Under the pieces are notes generated by a model. The model was given only the letters and a program-made list of their open reading frames with translations, searched no databases and was not told the origin of the DNA. Made by a program: the position numbers and the translations under genes. From Bryobacteraceae bacterium (GTDB taxonomy: Bacteria > Acidobacteriota > Terriglobia > Bryobacterales > Bryobacteraceae), in assembly GCA_019748195.1 (NCBI GenBank), contig JAIEPW010000014.1, forward strand, positions 1 through 64,000: a stretch of DNA of 64,000 nucleotides, read 5' to 3'. Positions 7,709-16,510 of this stretch are shown piece after piece (the first letter of the stretch is position 1; the number at the start of each line of letters is the position of its first letter).

Positions 7709-10336
7709 ATGAACACCCAACCATCCTTAACAAGAACCAACGGCCTCGCAGTCATCAACCTGCAGGTCACGAAGGAAGGAAAGATCGAACGCAAGATGCC
7801 GAACGTCAGCCCACAGGCGCAGTTGCAGAACACGCTGCTGGAGGCTCTCTGCCCCGGCATTCGTGTCGCATCTGTGACTGTCACGCCCGAACCGCTCGAC
7901 CAAGTGGAACGGGCACGCGTGGAGAGTGCTCTCTCGCGCTTCAACGTGGATGGCACCGACTACCGGCTGATTGGCGCATCGGGATCAGCAAAGAACGGGA
8001 AGTACTACGCGGTGGACTCTCGCTTCGAGCGTCCGCTTGCCGCGCGCTTCTCCGACTGGCCGCAAGCCGCCGTGACGTACTTCGGGATTCTGGTCTCGCC
8101 GTGCGCGGTGAGAATGCAGATTCCCATTGGTCGCGTCACTGTGGTGCCCGATCACGAACTGGGAACAAACGACTGCCGAGGCTGGTTGCGCAAGTCGATC
8201 TTCGACAAGCTCAGCCTGCCCGATGGCCGCTTTTACCAGTTCCGCCTCGCGTTCTCCAATACCCAAGCCAAAGGATCGTTCAAGGTCATGCCGGACGATG
8301 TGGCGGATGCCCTCGACACCGATGTGATCGTGCCCGTATCCTCCGTCAAGCCCGAATACAAGGGTCCCAGCAAGCTCATCACTTGGCTCACTGGCGAAGC
8401 ACGCACGTTTGCCGGCGAAATGATCCTTGGAATTCGCGACTATTCGCGGCCCCTGAATTTCGAGTCGAGCTACACCGTGGTCCAACACGCCCCGGAAGAC
8501 TCGTTCGAACTCGAAATCAAGCCGCACGCCCTCCGCGAAACCGCCAAGCTGAAGGCATTCCTCGAAGACCGCGACTTCACCGGGTTGTTTGAACTTCTCG
8601 GGATATCGGAGACACAGCAGCCGCTGGTCGACGACATTCCCGCCGAAGACGAACAGGCAACCTCGGTTGAGCGGACGGTTCTCGAAGCGGTGCTCAAAGC
8701 TGACCCCACTGGCTACATGGTTCAGCACCCCTGGGTCAACAGCCAGTTGGAGCGAACCCTTGCGCGATGGGCGTTCAAAGTGTGCACCGCCGGTGGATTC
8801 GAGATGCCAGCGTTTGCGTTGGCTGACGACGGCTACCTGATGCTGCACGACGGCAAAGTCTACTCCGGGTCCGACTGGATGCCGCAGGACCGATCTATCA
8901 ACGCCCTGGCCACCAGCCGAGGATTGGTAGTGCGGTATCCGGTGCGCATGAAAGAGGACCTGCTCCCTTACACAAAGATCGCCCCGGCTGAACTGCGGGA
9001 CCTGATCCGTTGCGAACTCGATCGTCAAGGCTGCCCGGCTTCGGACAGTGTGGCATCGCGAGTTGCGGCTGAGCAGATCGAGTTGGAAGGCACGTTCACG
9101 CTCCACTCGAAAACTGCGGCGAAGAATGGCGGCGACTACGACTTCGATTTCGTCTGCGTGGTGGAAGGCGACCGGTTCCCGCGTTTTGTGGACCATCGCT
9201 TCAACTACCGGGGCACAGGCGCGATCGAAAAGACCAAGGCGAAGAAGGCTCGTTCACCGTGGTGGAACCTTCCGCAGGTGGCTGTCGGTGCGATGGGCAA
9301 CCAGATCGGCTCGATTACCGATTTGATGACTCAATGCACTGCGGCCGGGCGGGAAGACCTCCATCGCGAACTGGTCGAGCAACTTCAGCTTGCCCTGGAT
9401 CAACTGAAACACGGCGTAACACCTGACCAGGAGAAGATCCGCTCGATCCGCGAGCAGATCAAACAGAGTCCAGCGGCGCAGTGGTTGCGGGCGAAGCGGG
9501 TGCGGTCTGTCAAGGACTTGCCCGAGAACTTCGAATGCCCGCCCACCGACCGCATCGGCTCGATGTACAACCTGGTCCGCAAAGAGCTGACTGACTTCTT
9601 CGCCAATCGCATGCCGGTTGGGCAGTTCCGAGGCCTTGTCCAAGGGTACGAGTTTACCGAGGAGATGGTCGAGGAGTGCCGCAGGCTGAATCGCGCCTGG
9701 GCACTGACGCTCATGGCCGGCATCGAAAAGAAGAAGTTGTTGCAGGACTCAGTGCAAAAGGCCGAGGCCGCCTTCGAATCCGTCAAGGAGGATCGTGACC
9801 AGAAGCCGAAGGCGCTGCATGTCCTGTGTCAGGCGCGGGCGGCGCTCTCGTCGTATGAGCAGCAATGGCAGGAGGAAATCCGGGCACTGATCTGGCTTGT
9901 GCGCACGTGGGCGGCACGCAAAGACGAGAACCGCATGGGATGGCTCCAGGCCCTGTACACGGTGGTCTGTAGCACCAAGAGCGACCAGTCATCCGGCGCT
10001 CTGCCGTTCTATGCGTTTCCGAACGAACTATTGAAAGCAATCGTCGAGCGGACTGGCGGTCGACCAGTGCAACTGGCGGCTCCAAAGGTTCGCGACGGCG
10101 AAGTGGAAGTCGATGAGGAAGGCCGGGTATTCCTCGTTGAAAACGTAACAACCGAGACCGGCGAAAGCTACACCAAGATGACCTTCCTGATGGCGGTGAC
10201 GCAGGATGGCAAGGTGGTCTACGACGGCGGGCGTGTGCAATGGGTTCATCCGTTCCCGTTCGAAGCGGGTGCGGGCGAAGCGCGAAACGGAAAGGTCGTG
10301 CTTCCCACCAAGCAGGTTCCGCAGGTGAAGCAGTAG
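7709..10336 (+). CDS. Putative two-barrel RNA polymerase (QDE-1/YonO/crAss-phage-like)
   Basis: An 875-aa soluble protein. Seen: GLVVRYPV at about residues 405-412, then DLLPYTKIAPAELRDLI, then NGGDYDFDFVCVVEGD with a DxDxD at residues 476-480, then GAMGNQIGSITDLMTQC and LALDQLKHGVTPD. Known: eukaryotic-type RNA-dependent RNA polymerases and related phage enzymes show an R-x-P block, a GGDYDGD-like catalytic loop, an IG-x-IS/T block and an AVD-x-x-K-x-G block in this order. The match in order and spacing is the basis for the call. The usual Gly in DxDGD is Phe here, as crAss-like phage enzymes also deviate at that position. AGGAG at 7699-7703 sets the ATG at 7709. It sits between virB8- and virB9-like genes, so it may act on, or travel with, transferred DNA (inference). 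Without a profile search this remains a strong suspicion. Confidence 0.62.
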   Translation: MNTQPSLTRTNGLAVINLQVTKEGKIERKMPNVSPQAQLQNTLLEALCPGIRVASVTVTPEPLDQVERARVESALSRFNVDGTDYRLIGASGSAKNGKYYAVDSRFERPLAARFSDWPQAAVTYFGILVSPCAVRMQIPIGRVTVVPDHELGTNDCRGWLRKSIFDKLSLPDGRFYQFRLAFSNTQAKGSFKVMPDDVADALDTDVIVPVSSVKPEYKGPSKLITWLTGEARTFAGEMILGIRDYSRPLNFESSYTVVQHAPEDSFELEIKPHALRETAKLKAFLEDRDFTGLFELLGISETQQPLVDDIPAEDEQATSVERTVLEAVLKADPTGYMVQHPWVNSQLERTLARWAFKVCTAGGFEMPAFALADDGYLMLHDGKVYSGSDWMPQDRSINALATSRGLVVRYPVRMKEDLLPYTKIAPAELRDLIRCELDRQGCPASDSVASRVAAEQIELEGTFTLHSKTAAKNGGDYDFDFVCVVEGDRFPRFVDHRFNYRGTGAIEKTKAKKARSPWWNLPQVAVGAMGNQIGSITDLMTQCTAAGREDLHRELVEQLQLALDQLKHGVTPDQEKIRSIREQIKQSPAAQWLRAKRVRSVKDLPENFECPPTDRIGSMYNLVRKELTDFFANRMPVGQFRGLVQGYEFTEEMVEECRRLNRAWALTLMAGIEKKKLLQDSVQKAEAAFESVKEDRDQKPKALHVLCQARAALSSYEQQWQEEIRALIWLVRTWAARKDENRMGWLQALYTVVCSTKSDQSSGALPFYAFPNELLKAIVERTGGRPVQLAAPKVRDGEVEVDEEGRVFLVENVTTETGESYTKMTFLMAVTQDGKVVYDGGRVQWVHPFPFEAGAGEARNGKVVLPTKQVPQVKQ

Positions 10337-10411
10337 CCGTTACGACGCTGGATGCGGCCAGGGCTCCCCGTGAGCTCTGGCCCTTCCGGCACAGAAGAAG
10401 GAGCGACAGCA

Positions 10412-11299
10412 ATGCGAACTCTCATACTGGCCGCTGTAGCGGCGTCAGCGGCGATCGCGCAGAAGCTCGAAACGCAGCCGCTGGATAACAAGAAGGTCAT
10501 TCGCGTGGAGACGGCGAAGGATCACCTGACGGTGATTGAGGTCGCCGATCCGGTCACGATGGTCGCCGTCGGAAACACCGGCGCCTTCACCGTCGAGCGG
10601 CGCGAGAACAAGGTGTTCATCAAGCCCACCGAGGACGGCGCTCAGACCAACCTCTTCATCTGGACCAGTGCGGGCCGCTATGCCTACGAGTTACTGCCCG
10701 CAGCCAACGTCGCCCAGATGCACTTCGCCATCGACCAAACACCGACGGCTGTTTCCCACTCCGTTCCGCCAGTTTCGGCCGAGACTGCTGAAAAAACTGT
10801 CCCGTTGCCCCAGGAGATGCTCACCAAGGCGACACCGATCACCGTTCACGGCGAGCGGGAGACGGCGGGCCGAGTGGAAGTGACATTGCGCGACCTGTAT
10901 CGCCAAGCCGACAAGCTGTACGTCCGGTACGCGGTGCACAACCAGTCCGCCGCTGGGTACCAACTGGCACGGCCAAGCGCGTGGTTCCTACGCGGCGTCC
11001 GGTCACCGTTGTCCCTGGTTCCCCTAGCCGAACAGCAACTCGGAGAGAAGGCACAGCGGTCTCTCAAAGCGGAGGCGTCGAGAGAACTGGCAATCATTGA
11101 CGCGGATCACAGTGCGTTTGTCCCACCCGGTGGCCGCGGCTTCGGCTGGATTGCCATCGAGCAGCCCTTCGCAACGGCGGAGGCCACTTCCGCTCTGAAA
11201 CTGGACTTCGCCGCTGATGCCAAGGGCCCGGTCGCCGCACTCCTCATTCTTCCGAACGGCGGCAGACGGGAGGTTGCCGATGCCGGCGACGCCCGTTGA
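10412..11299 (+). CDS. VirB9/TrbG/CagX-like outer-membrane complex protein
   Basis: A 295-aa protein with a signal peptide (MRTLILAAVAASAAIA-Q). It has the VirB9-type N-terminal beta domain: VTMVAVGNTGAFTVERR, then VFIKP...TNLFIWTSAGRYAYEL, closely like VirB9/TrbG/CagX. The middle (residues 120-150) is a Pro/Thr linker, followed by a second beta-rich domain (VEVTLRDLYRQADKLYVRYAVHN). VirB9 forms the outer-membrane core with VirB7 and VirB10. GAAGAAGGAG at 10394-10403 supports the ATG at 10412. Confidence 0.82.
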   Translation: MRTLILAAVAASAAIAQKLETQPLDNKKVIRVETAKDHLTVIEVADPVTMVAVGNTGAFTVERRENKVFIKPTEDGAQTNLFIWTSAGRYAYELLPAANVAQMHFAIDQTPTAVSHSVPPVSAETAEKTVPLPQEMLTKATPITVHGERETAGRVEVTLRDLYRQADKLYVRYAVHNQSAAGYQLARPSAWFLRGVRSPLSLVPLAEQQLGEKAQRSLKAEASRELAIIDADHSAFVPPGGRGFGWIAIEQPFATAEATSALKLDFAADAKGPVAALLILPNGGRREVADAGDAR

Positions 11300-11531
11300 T
11301 GATCCATCGCAGCATCCGGCCCGCGTCACACCGGAACAGGTGCACGCCGAGTTCGAGCAGTTGCTTCGGAATCGCCATCACATGGGTTTTCGCAACATGA
11401 TTGGCGATGTCGCGCTGGAGCCACGGAACCCATTCCAGTCCCAAGCGCGTCGCGCCAAGAAGTGGCTGGTCGCTACTGTTGGGATTCTGCTACTCGGACT
11501 GCTAATCGTGTACTTCTTCCATTGGCGCTGA
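11280..11531 (+). CDS. Small single-pass membrane protein of the T4SS operon
   Basis: An 83-aa protein that overlaps the VirB9-like gene by 20 nt. It has a polar, charged N-terminus and a single C-terminal membrane helix (WLVATVGILLLGLLIVYFF) ending in HWR. It occupies the place where VirB10/TrbI is expected but is far too short and has the helix at the wrong end. It may be a tail-anchored accessory subunit. The start at 11280 is chosen because the longer frame from 11217 runs deeper into the preceding gene. Confidence 0.6.
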   Translation: MPATPVDDPSQHPARVTPEQVHAEFEQLLRNRHHMGFRNMIGDVALEPRNPFQSQARRAKKWLVATVGILLLGLLIVYFFHWR

Positions 11532-11561
11532 GGTCCAGGATGCTGCACCACGGAGGCAGCT

Positions 11562-13343
11562 ATGGACTACGATCCCAATCCCAAATATCGCCCTTCCCTG
11601 ATCGAAGAGAACCCCGCTCTTCTCGTTTGGCTCCTGATCCTCAGCGCGTACTTCGTGCTAGTGCTAATCGCGAAATATGCCTGGTACCTCTACGACTGGC
11701 AAATCGCCGAGATCACCATGTGGCTCATCTGGCTCGGGCTGATCGCCTATCTTGTCGTCTACCAACTCACGCATGCCAAGACGGCCCGAGAGCAGGCTTG
11801 GCCGAACCAGTTGCCGACCGTTCCCACTCGCGGCGAGCGACAGATCGTCGAGCGTGCGTGGGGGGAGAAGAGCGTGGTGCTCGGCTACGATGTGCACGGC
11901 AAGCCTTGGAAGTGGGGGGACGAGACACGCGTCATGCAGGCTGTGGTGCTCGGCCAGACCGGATCCGGCAAGACAACACTTCTGCGGAACATCATCAGCC
12001 AGGATCTGATGCGCCAGGTTGGACCGGAAGGCGAACGTCACCGCATCCCGATGCTGATCTTCGACGGCAAGGGCGATTTGGAGTTCTTCCACTCCCTGCT
12101 GCCATACATTCACCGCGCAGGTCGCATGGCCGACCTGCGACTGCTGAATCCGTCGCGGCCGGACTTGTCGGTTCAGTACAACCCGTTCGCCACCGAGGAC
12201 GACAACTACATGGCGCAAGTGTCGATGATCTTCGGCTCATTCGATCTGCATGACGAGTTCTTCGCAAAGCACCAGTTGAACTACCTATCCGACATCGTGC
12301 GCGTGCTGCACTACACGGGCAAGCGGTTCAACTTCTATGACGTGATGGTGATGGCGCTCGACTCCGGCGTGATTGAAGAGCAGGTGGCGATCGCACGGGC
12401 GCGGATCTCGCGCGATCCGGACATCTCGTCCCAACGGCGGCTGAACTTCGAGATGTCAGCGAAAAACCTCTTCCAGTCCTTCCACGACCGCGACCGCGTG
12501 CCGAAGATTCAGGGCCTGCTGAACGAGTGCATGACGTTTCTCGATGACGAATTGAGCGTGATCACGGGCTCCTACGACAACCTGCTGTCGCTCGACGACG
12601 TGATCGATCAGGAACTGATCCTGTTTGTCAGTCTGAACATCAACAAGAACACGGCGCCGGTTCGCGCGCTGGGCAAGATGATGTTACAGAACCTGCAACT
12701 CGTGGTCGGCAAGCGCTACGAGTCGGAGACCGAACGCCGGCGCAAGAACCGACCGCTGTTCTCCGTGGTGATGGACGAATTCGCGCCATTCGGCTACCGC
12801 AATTTCGCGCAGATCCTGAACACGGCGCGCGGGACCAACACGGCGTTCATGTTCTCGATGCAGTCGTTGCCGCAATTGCTTCAGGTCGGCAAAGGCTTCT
12901 TGCAGGACGTGTCCTCGGCGCCCGGCACCACCATGTTGCTTCAGACAAGGGACGAGGAAACGGCCAAGTACTTCAAGCAGGCTTCATCGCAGGTGCCGGT
13001 GCAGAAGCGCACGCACCAACTCTGGCGCAAAGACTTTCTGGGATTCGAGAGCTACCAGAAGGCGATGGGTGCCAGCGAACGCGAACAACTCGAGTACCGC
13101 GCGCTCGATCACCACATCAAGAATCTGGGCAAGGGCAAGATGGAAATCCTTATGACGGACCCGGTCCAGGGCACACTACACGGCCGGCTACATGTTCGCC
13201 CGCCCGCCGATGTCCGCGTCCCGCTGTTCGAGCCGCGCCTCTTTCCGAACCTGATCGGTAGCCGTGCGGATGAGCGCGGCGCCAACTTGCGATTCAAAGA
13301 CTCAAAGCTCGCAGCGACGATCTCGATTGCGAGGCGGAGGTAG
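11562..13343 (+). CDS. VirD4/TraD-like type IV coupling ATPase
   Basis: A 593-aa membrane-anchored ATPase with two N-terminal transmembrane segments (about residues 20-40 and 50-68), Walker A GQTGSGKTT at 131-139 and a Walker B-like FSVVMDEFAPFG near residue 405. The Q-x-x-x-Q-L segment after it (FSMQSLPQLLQ) is like VirD4/TraG proteins. Coupling proteins bring relaxase-bound DNA to the secretion channel. Preceded by GGAGG at 11550-11554. Strong evidence that the system moves DNA. Confidence 0.85.
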   Translation: MDYDPNPKYRPSLIEENPALLVWLLILSAYFVLVLIAKYAWYLYDWQIAEITMWLIWLGLIAYLVVYQLTHAKTAREQAWPNQLPTVPTRGERQIVERAWGEKSVVLGYDVHGKPWKWGDETRVMQAVVLGQTGSGKTTLLRNIISQDLMRQVGPEGERHRIPMLIFDGKGDLEFFHSLLPYIHRAGRMADLRLLNPSRPDLSVQYNPFATEDDNYMAQVSMIFGSFDLHDEFFAKHQLNYLSDIVRVLHYTGKRFNFYDVMVMALDSGVIEEQVAIARARISRDPDISSQRRLNFEMSAKNLFQSFHDRDRVPKIQGLLNECMTFLDDELSVITGSYDNLLSLDDVIDQELILFVSLNINKNTAPVRALGKMMLQNLQLVVGKRYESETERRRKNRPLFSVVMDEFAPFGYRNFAQILNTARGTNTAFMFSMQSLPQLLQVGKGFLQDVSSAPGTTMLLQTRDEETAKYFKQASSQVPVQKRTHQLWRKDFLGFESYQKAMGASEREQLEYRALDHHIKNLGKGKMEILMTDPVQGTLHGRLHVRPPADVRVPLFEPRLFPNLIGSRADERGANLRFKDSKLAATISIARRR

Positions 13344-13352
13344 AGGAACACC

Positions 13353-14147
13353 ATGAGCAACAACTGCTCGCTCGTTCCCTGCGTGGTCATGACCGTTCTC
13401 TTCACTTGGGGAAACGTGGCTGCACAGCAACCGGCCCCGAAAGGAGAATCGAGGAAACAGCAACCCGCGCCAAATGTCGTGCCGAGCGGCACGGGGTACG
13501 TTGGCGTTGATCCCAAGCAGCCGTATCGTCCAATTCCGTTGAATCGCGCTGAGCAACGGGAGTCGATCTTCAGCTTCTACCTTCGCGTTCTAAATCCTCG
13601 GCAGATCCGGTGGGGTGATGAATTCAATCAACGGCTGACTGTCCTGTCCGAGGAGTCCGTCGACAATCCGTACTTCCGATTGTGCGCCTTTCAATTGGCG
13701 TTGATCATCGTGCTGCTCACGATCTGCTGGCTCTGGTGGGACAAGCTGTGTCAGGTGAAGTGGGTCGCCGCCGAGTGTTTGGCCGATGCGATCAACGCGC
13801 GGACACTCGCCGAGCAGCGGACACTCGAAGCGGTTGCGGCTCACAATCGCCACATGGAGCTTTGCAATCGAGTGACCGACGGCTTGGGCGGCGCGGCCGT
13901 CTCCGACAACGGCCGCACGTTTGATGAGGTCGAGGCGGAGCTAGCCGCGTCACGAACGGAAATCGCCCGGCTGACGGCGAAGCTCGAAGAGCGCGAAGCC
14001 GAGTACGCCAAAGTCGGTGAGCGCATTCGCCGCCTGGAAGACGATCTCCAACAGCGATCGGCCGCCAAGCCGAATGCCGAACTCGCGGCTCGCCTGGCCC
14101 GGGCTGAGGCGCAATTGGCGAACAAGCCGAAGAGGAACGGATCATGA
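13353..14147 (+). CDS. Secreted/membrane coiled-coil protein of the conjugation locus
   Basis: A 264-aa protein with a cleavable signal sequence (cleavage near VAA-QQ, residue 25), a Pro/Lys-rich stretch, one membrane helix at about residues 111-128 (LALIIVLLTICWLWW), and a C-terminal half with heptad-like Ala/Glu/Leu repeats (residues 180-255), a likely coiled coil. It follows the coupling protein by 9 nt and ends in an ATGA overlap with the next gene. No family recognised; an envelope-spanning scaffold is possible. Confidence 0.6.
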   Translation: MSNNCSLVPCVVMTVLFTWGNVAAQQPAPKGESRKQQPAPNVVPSGTGYVGVDPKQPYRPIPLNRAEQRESIFSFYLRVLNPRQIRWGDEFNQRLTVLSEESVDNPYFRLCAFQLALIIVLLTICWLWWDKLCQVKWVAAECLADAINARTLAEQRTLEAVAAHNRHMELCNRVTDGLGGAAVSDNGRTFDEVEAELAASRTEIARLTAKLEEREAEYAKVGERIRRLEDDLQQRSAAKPNAELAARLARAEAQLANKPKRNGS

Positions 14148-14623
14148 TCGTGCAAGTGGTGTCACTCGGTTCCCTGTGGCTTAGAAGTCGGCACAATCCC
14201 CGAACGGTTTGGAACACAACCGGGGTATCGGTGAATGGCGTGCTTCGATCGCGAGCGCTGGCATACGGCTTGGTGCGCTTGTCGGCTCCCGAAGCGCAGC
14301 GGTTGTCCGCTAATCGTGGGCGCGGCTCGACGGCGTGGATTTCCTCGGACGTGTCCATGCACAACGGAGCGCGCACTCTTCACCTGCAACGCCCGACGAA
14401 GAATTGCTCGCGGCCGGATCGCTATCTGGTTGCGTTGAGCAAGGACTTTGTTGGCAAACTGAGCCCGGACAGTTGGGACGCAGACACGACACAGCTGCTG
14501 TCGTTCTCCCAATGCGCCAGCGAACAAGAAGTGCTGTTGCTTCTGCCGGCGTTCGGTTGGGTCCGCGGCTCGACCGGCTTGGCGGTCCTGACGCCAAGCG
14601 GCGAATGGAAGATCGCAGGGTAA
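14144..14623 (+). CDS. Hypothetical protein
   Basis: A 159-aa soluble protein starting in an ATGA overlap with the coiled-coil gene. It has no signal peptide or catalytic motif visible. The pattern FSQCASEQEVLLLLPAFGW suggests a small alpha/beta domain. It ends 4 nt before the replication-relaxation-like gene, so it is in the same transcription unit. Confidence 0.55.
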   Translation: MIVQVVSLGSLWLRSRHNPRTVWNTTGVSVNGVLRSRALAYGLVRLSAPEAQRLSANRGRGSTAWISSDVSMHNGARTLHLQRPTKNCSRPDRYLVALSKDFVGKLSPDSWDADTTQLLSFSQCASEQEVLLLLPAFGWVRGSTGLAVLTPSGEWKIAG

Positions 14624-14627
14624 CGGG

Positions 14628-15440
14628 ATGCGATACCTGAAGGGATCCGTCGTACTGTCGGAGCGGCTGGACATTCCTGCTTTGCGCACCGTTTACCACG
14701 CCGGACACGTGACGGTTCGCCAAGTCTTCCGCGCGTTGTACCGGATTGCCGGAACATCCGCGCCCAGCAGCACACCGCTTGCGCCAGGCATCGTGCGTAT
14801 GGAGAAGACTCTCTGGGACACGTTCAGCCGCAGGATGCGCACCTTGGCGGAAAAGGGCTACGTCGTTTGTGCGCCGGTTGCCGACCTTGACACGCCGGTG
14901 CTTTCGCTGTCACGCGAGGGGGAAGCTGTGCTCGCCACGCGCGGTGGTCGCATTGTGGAAGTTGGGACTCGGTCCACGCACGGGAGCCGACGCAATCAGG
15001 TGCGCCACGATGTCGAACTGTTCGAGATCTATTTGCAGGTGCAGCGCTGCCCGTTGTTCGGCTCGTGGCATTTTGAGCCGGAGATTCGCGCCGACAACAA
15101 CTACACGGCGCGCGGGTACGTGAAGGACTATGACGCGATCGTCACGTTCCGCGCCGACGGCCGTTCGGCGGCGGTGGCGTTCGAGTACGAGCGTTCGCCC
15201 AAGCGGACTCAGGATTACGAGCGCATTGCGCAAGAGTTGGCGCGGGAGCGGCGCGTCAATGCCGTCGTCTATGCGACACCGACACCGCAATTGGCGGAGT
15301 TTGTTGCCCATGGTTTCCGCAATGCGATGCACAAGGTGTACGTGACGGTTGCACGCGAGTTCGCGGCAGATCCTGCCAAGGCGCCGCTCAACGACACTCG
15401 AGCGGAACGTACGGTGCACATGGCCGACCTCCTTTCCTGA
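14628..15440 (+). CDS. Replication-relaxation-like protein (winged helix plus nuclease-like fold)
   Basis: A 270-aa protein. The first 110 residues look like a winged helix-turn-helix (VTVRQVFRALYRI ... SRRMRTLAEKGYVVCAP). The second half has the pattern HDVELFEIYLQ ... PEIRADNNY ... KDYDAIVTFRADGRSAAVAFEYERSPKRTQDYERI, as in the replication-relaxation family (PF13814-like), whose C-terminal part resembles PD-(D/E)xK nucleases. Such proteins accompany plasmid and conjugative-element replication or mobilisation. It closes the conjugation operon. Confidence 0.6.
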   Translation: MRYLKGSVVLSERLDIPALRTVYHAGHVTVRQVFRALYRIAGTSAPSSTPLAPGIVRMEKTLWDTFSRRMRTLAEKGYVVCAPVADLDTPVLSLSREGEAVLATRGGRIVEVGTRSTHGSRRNQVRHDVELFEIYLQVQRCPLFGSWHFEPEIRADNNYTARGYVKDYDAIVTFRADGRSAAVAFEYERSPKRTQDYERIAQELARERRVNAVVYATPTPQLAEFVAHGFRNAMHKVYVTVAREFAADPAKAPLNDTRAERTVHMADLLS

Positions 15441-15467
15441 CTATCCCCGCCTGTTGTCGCTTTGTTT

Positions 15468-15486
15468 CCCTATTGCCTCCCTATTG
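15468..15486 (+). repeat. Direct repeat CCCTATTG x2 (possible operator)
   Basis: CCCTATTG occurs at 15468-15475 and again at 15479-15486, an 11-bp period that places both copies on one helix face. It lies in the gap after the conjugation operon, about 48 bp before a TTGACA-like hexamer (15534-15539). It could be a regulator site for the following transcript. The -10 region is poor, so this is tentative. Confidence 0.25.
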
Positions 15487-15658
15487 ACGCTGCTGACCCC
15501 TACCTAACTCGCGTTTCATCAACGCGTTCCGCCTTGACATCCGGTGTGTGGAGTGGAGGTTCCGGTGAAAAGTGAGCTTGGAGCGTGGGCACGCGCATGT
15601 GGGTGGTGTGTGCCGGCGGAGTGGATCGAAGTGATGTGAGAAGAAAGGGGATTGCGAG

Positions 15659-15916
15659 ATGTTCATGACGAAGCAAAGCGTCGACCGTGGGCGGCAACGG
15701 CGCGACTTGGATGAACTGGTGGATTATCGGGCGTACGAAGGTTCGTGGTGCAGTTTCTTTGAGGAGTCCTGGTTGAAGCCGCGGCTGCGCGAACTCGGGT
15801 ACACGCACGTGCGTTTCTTCGGCGGCCAGGTATGCGACTACGACGGCAGCTTCCGCGAGCGCGTGTGTGAGTTGAAGCGCGAAGGCGGGCCTGTGGAGTA
15901 CCGAGTTTACGGCTGA
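15659..15916 (+). CDS. Small hypothetical protein
   Basis: An 85-aa protein, basic at the start and rich in aromatic residues (YEGSWCSFFEESWLKPRLREL). AAAGGGG at 15644-15650 lies 8 nt before the ATG at 15659. It is flanked by a 218-bp gap on the left and meets the opposite-strand DUF4265 pseudogene at its end (10-bp convergent overlap). No family recognised. Confidence 0.55.
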   Translation: MFMTKQSVDRGRQRRDLDELVDYRAYEGSWCSFFEESWLKPRLRELGYTHVRFFGGQVCDYDGSFRERVCELKREGGPVEYRVYG

Positions 15917-16318
15917 GCCTGATCCAGGTGACCAACCTCAAATTCCCACCGCCCGGCGGCTTCGCCCTCTTCAAGATGTGCCCAAACGGCCGTGATTGCT
16001 GAAGCCGGTACATCGACAGAGAGGAACCGCGTTCCGTTCATTTCGGACGTCACGCCAAGTTGAGCAAGTGTGTCGCGAAGTTGTTGACAAGTCGACGGCG
16101 TCGGCGAGCCAACCCCGAAGCGTGCTGTTGCCGCCGCGGCGGATGACCGAGGAAAACACAAGGCGACCGTCCGCGTCGGGCTGAGCGTTGATCAAGTCAC
16201 CGCTGGCAACACGCTTGGCGTACCACGGAACGTTGTCTAGCTCGAAACCGTCCGCGCGCCGAAGCGCCCAGAGGTTCTCTACGGCGTACGGCGGGTAACC
16301 GTCCTCGTCTTGCTCCAT
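15907..16318 (-). pseudogene. DUF4265-domain protein, frameshifted
   Basis: Two overlapping frames on the minus strand together give one DUF4265-like protein. The first (from 16318) reads VENLWALRRADGFELDNVPW and GRLVFSSVIRRGGNSTLR. The second continues with LRDTLAQLGVTSEMNGTRFL and HLEEGEAAGRWEFE. The switch fits a single extra base in the CCCC run at 16113-16116 (GGGG in the coding strand): removing one G joins STLR directly to VGSPTPSTCQQL. A start with AAGGA upstream is intact, so this is a recent inactivation, a programmed slip, or a sequencing error. Confidence 0.75.
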
Positions 16319-16510
16319 TGAAAAACATCCTTGACATGTTCTGGATCCAGATCAGGCATTGGGAATTGTGGCTCGACACAACCAGTATCCGAAGTTCTCA
16401 TCCGCATTGGATGGCGGCAGCGCTCGGAAGGCACGAGCCGCTGATTCGAGTGCTGCGTGGATGGGCAACGAATGTACGCAAGCCGAGAAAGAGCGAAAGG
16501 AGAAGTAGAC

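Noticed and set aside
7985-9196. A 403-aa minus-strand ORF.
   Set aside because: Antisense to the polymerase-like gene; no start signal or family pattern.
16331-16359. A promoter for the Rad52-like gene, from TTGACA at 16331-16336.
   Set aside because: No acceptable -10 at 16-18 bp spacing, and the hexamer overlaps the minus-strand DUF4265 ribosome binding site.
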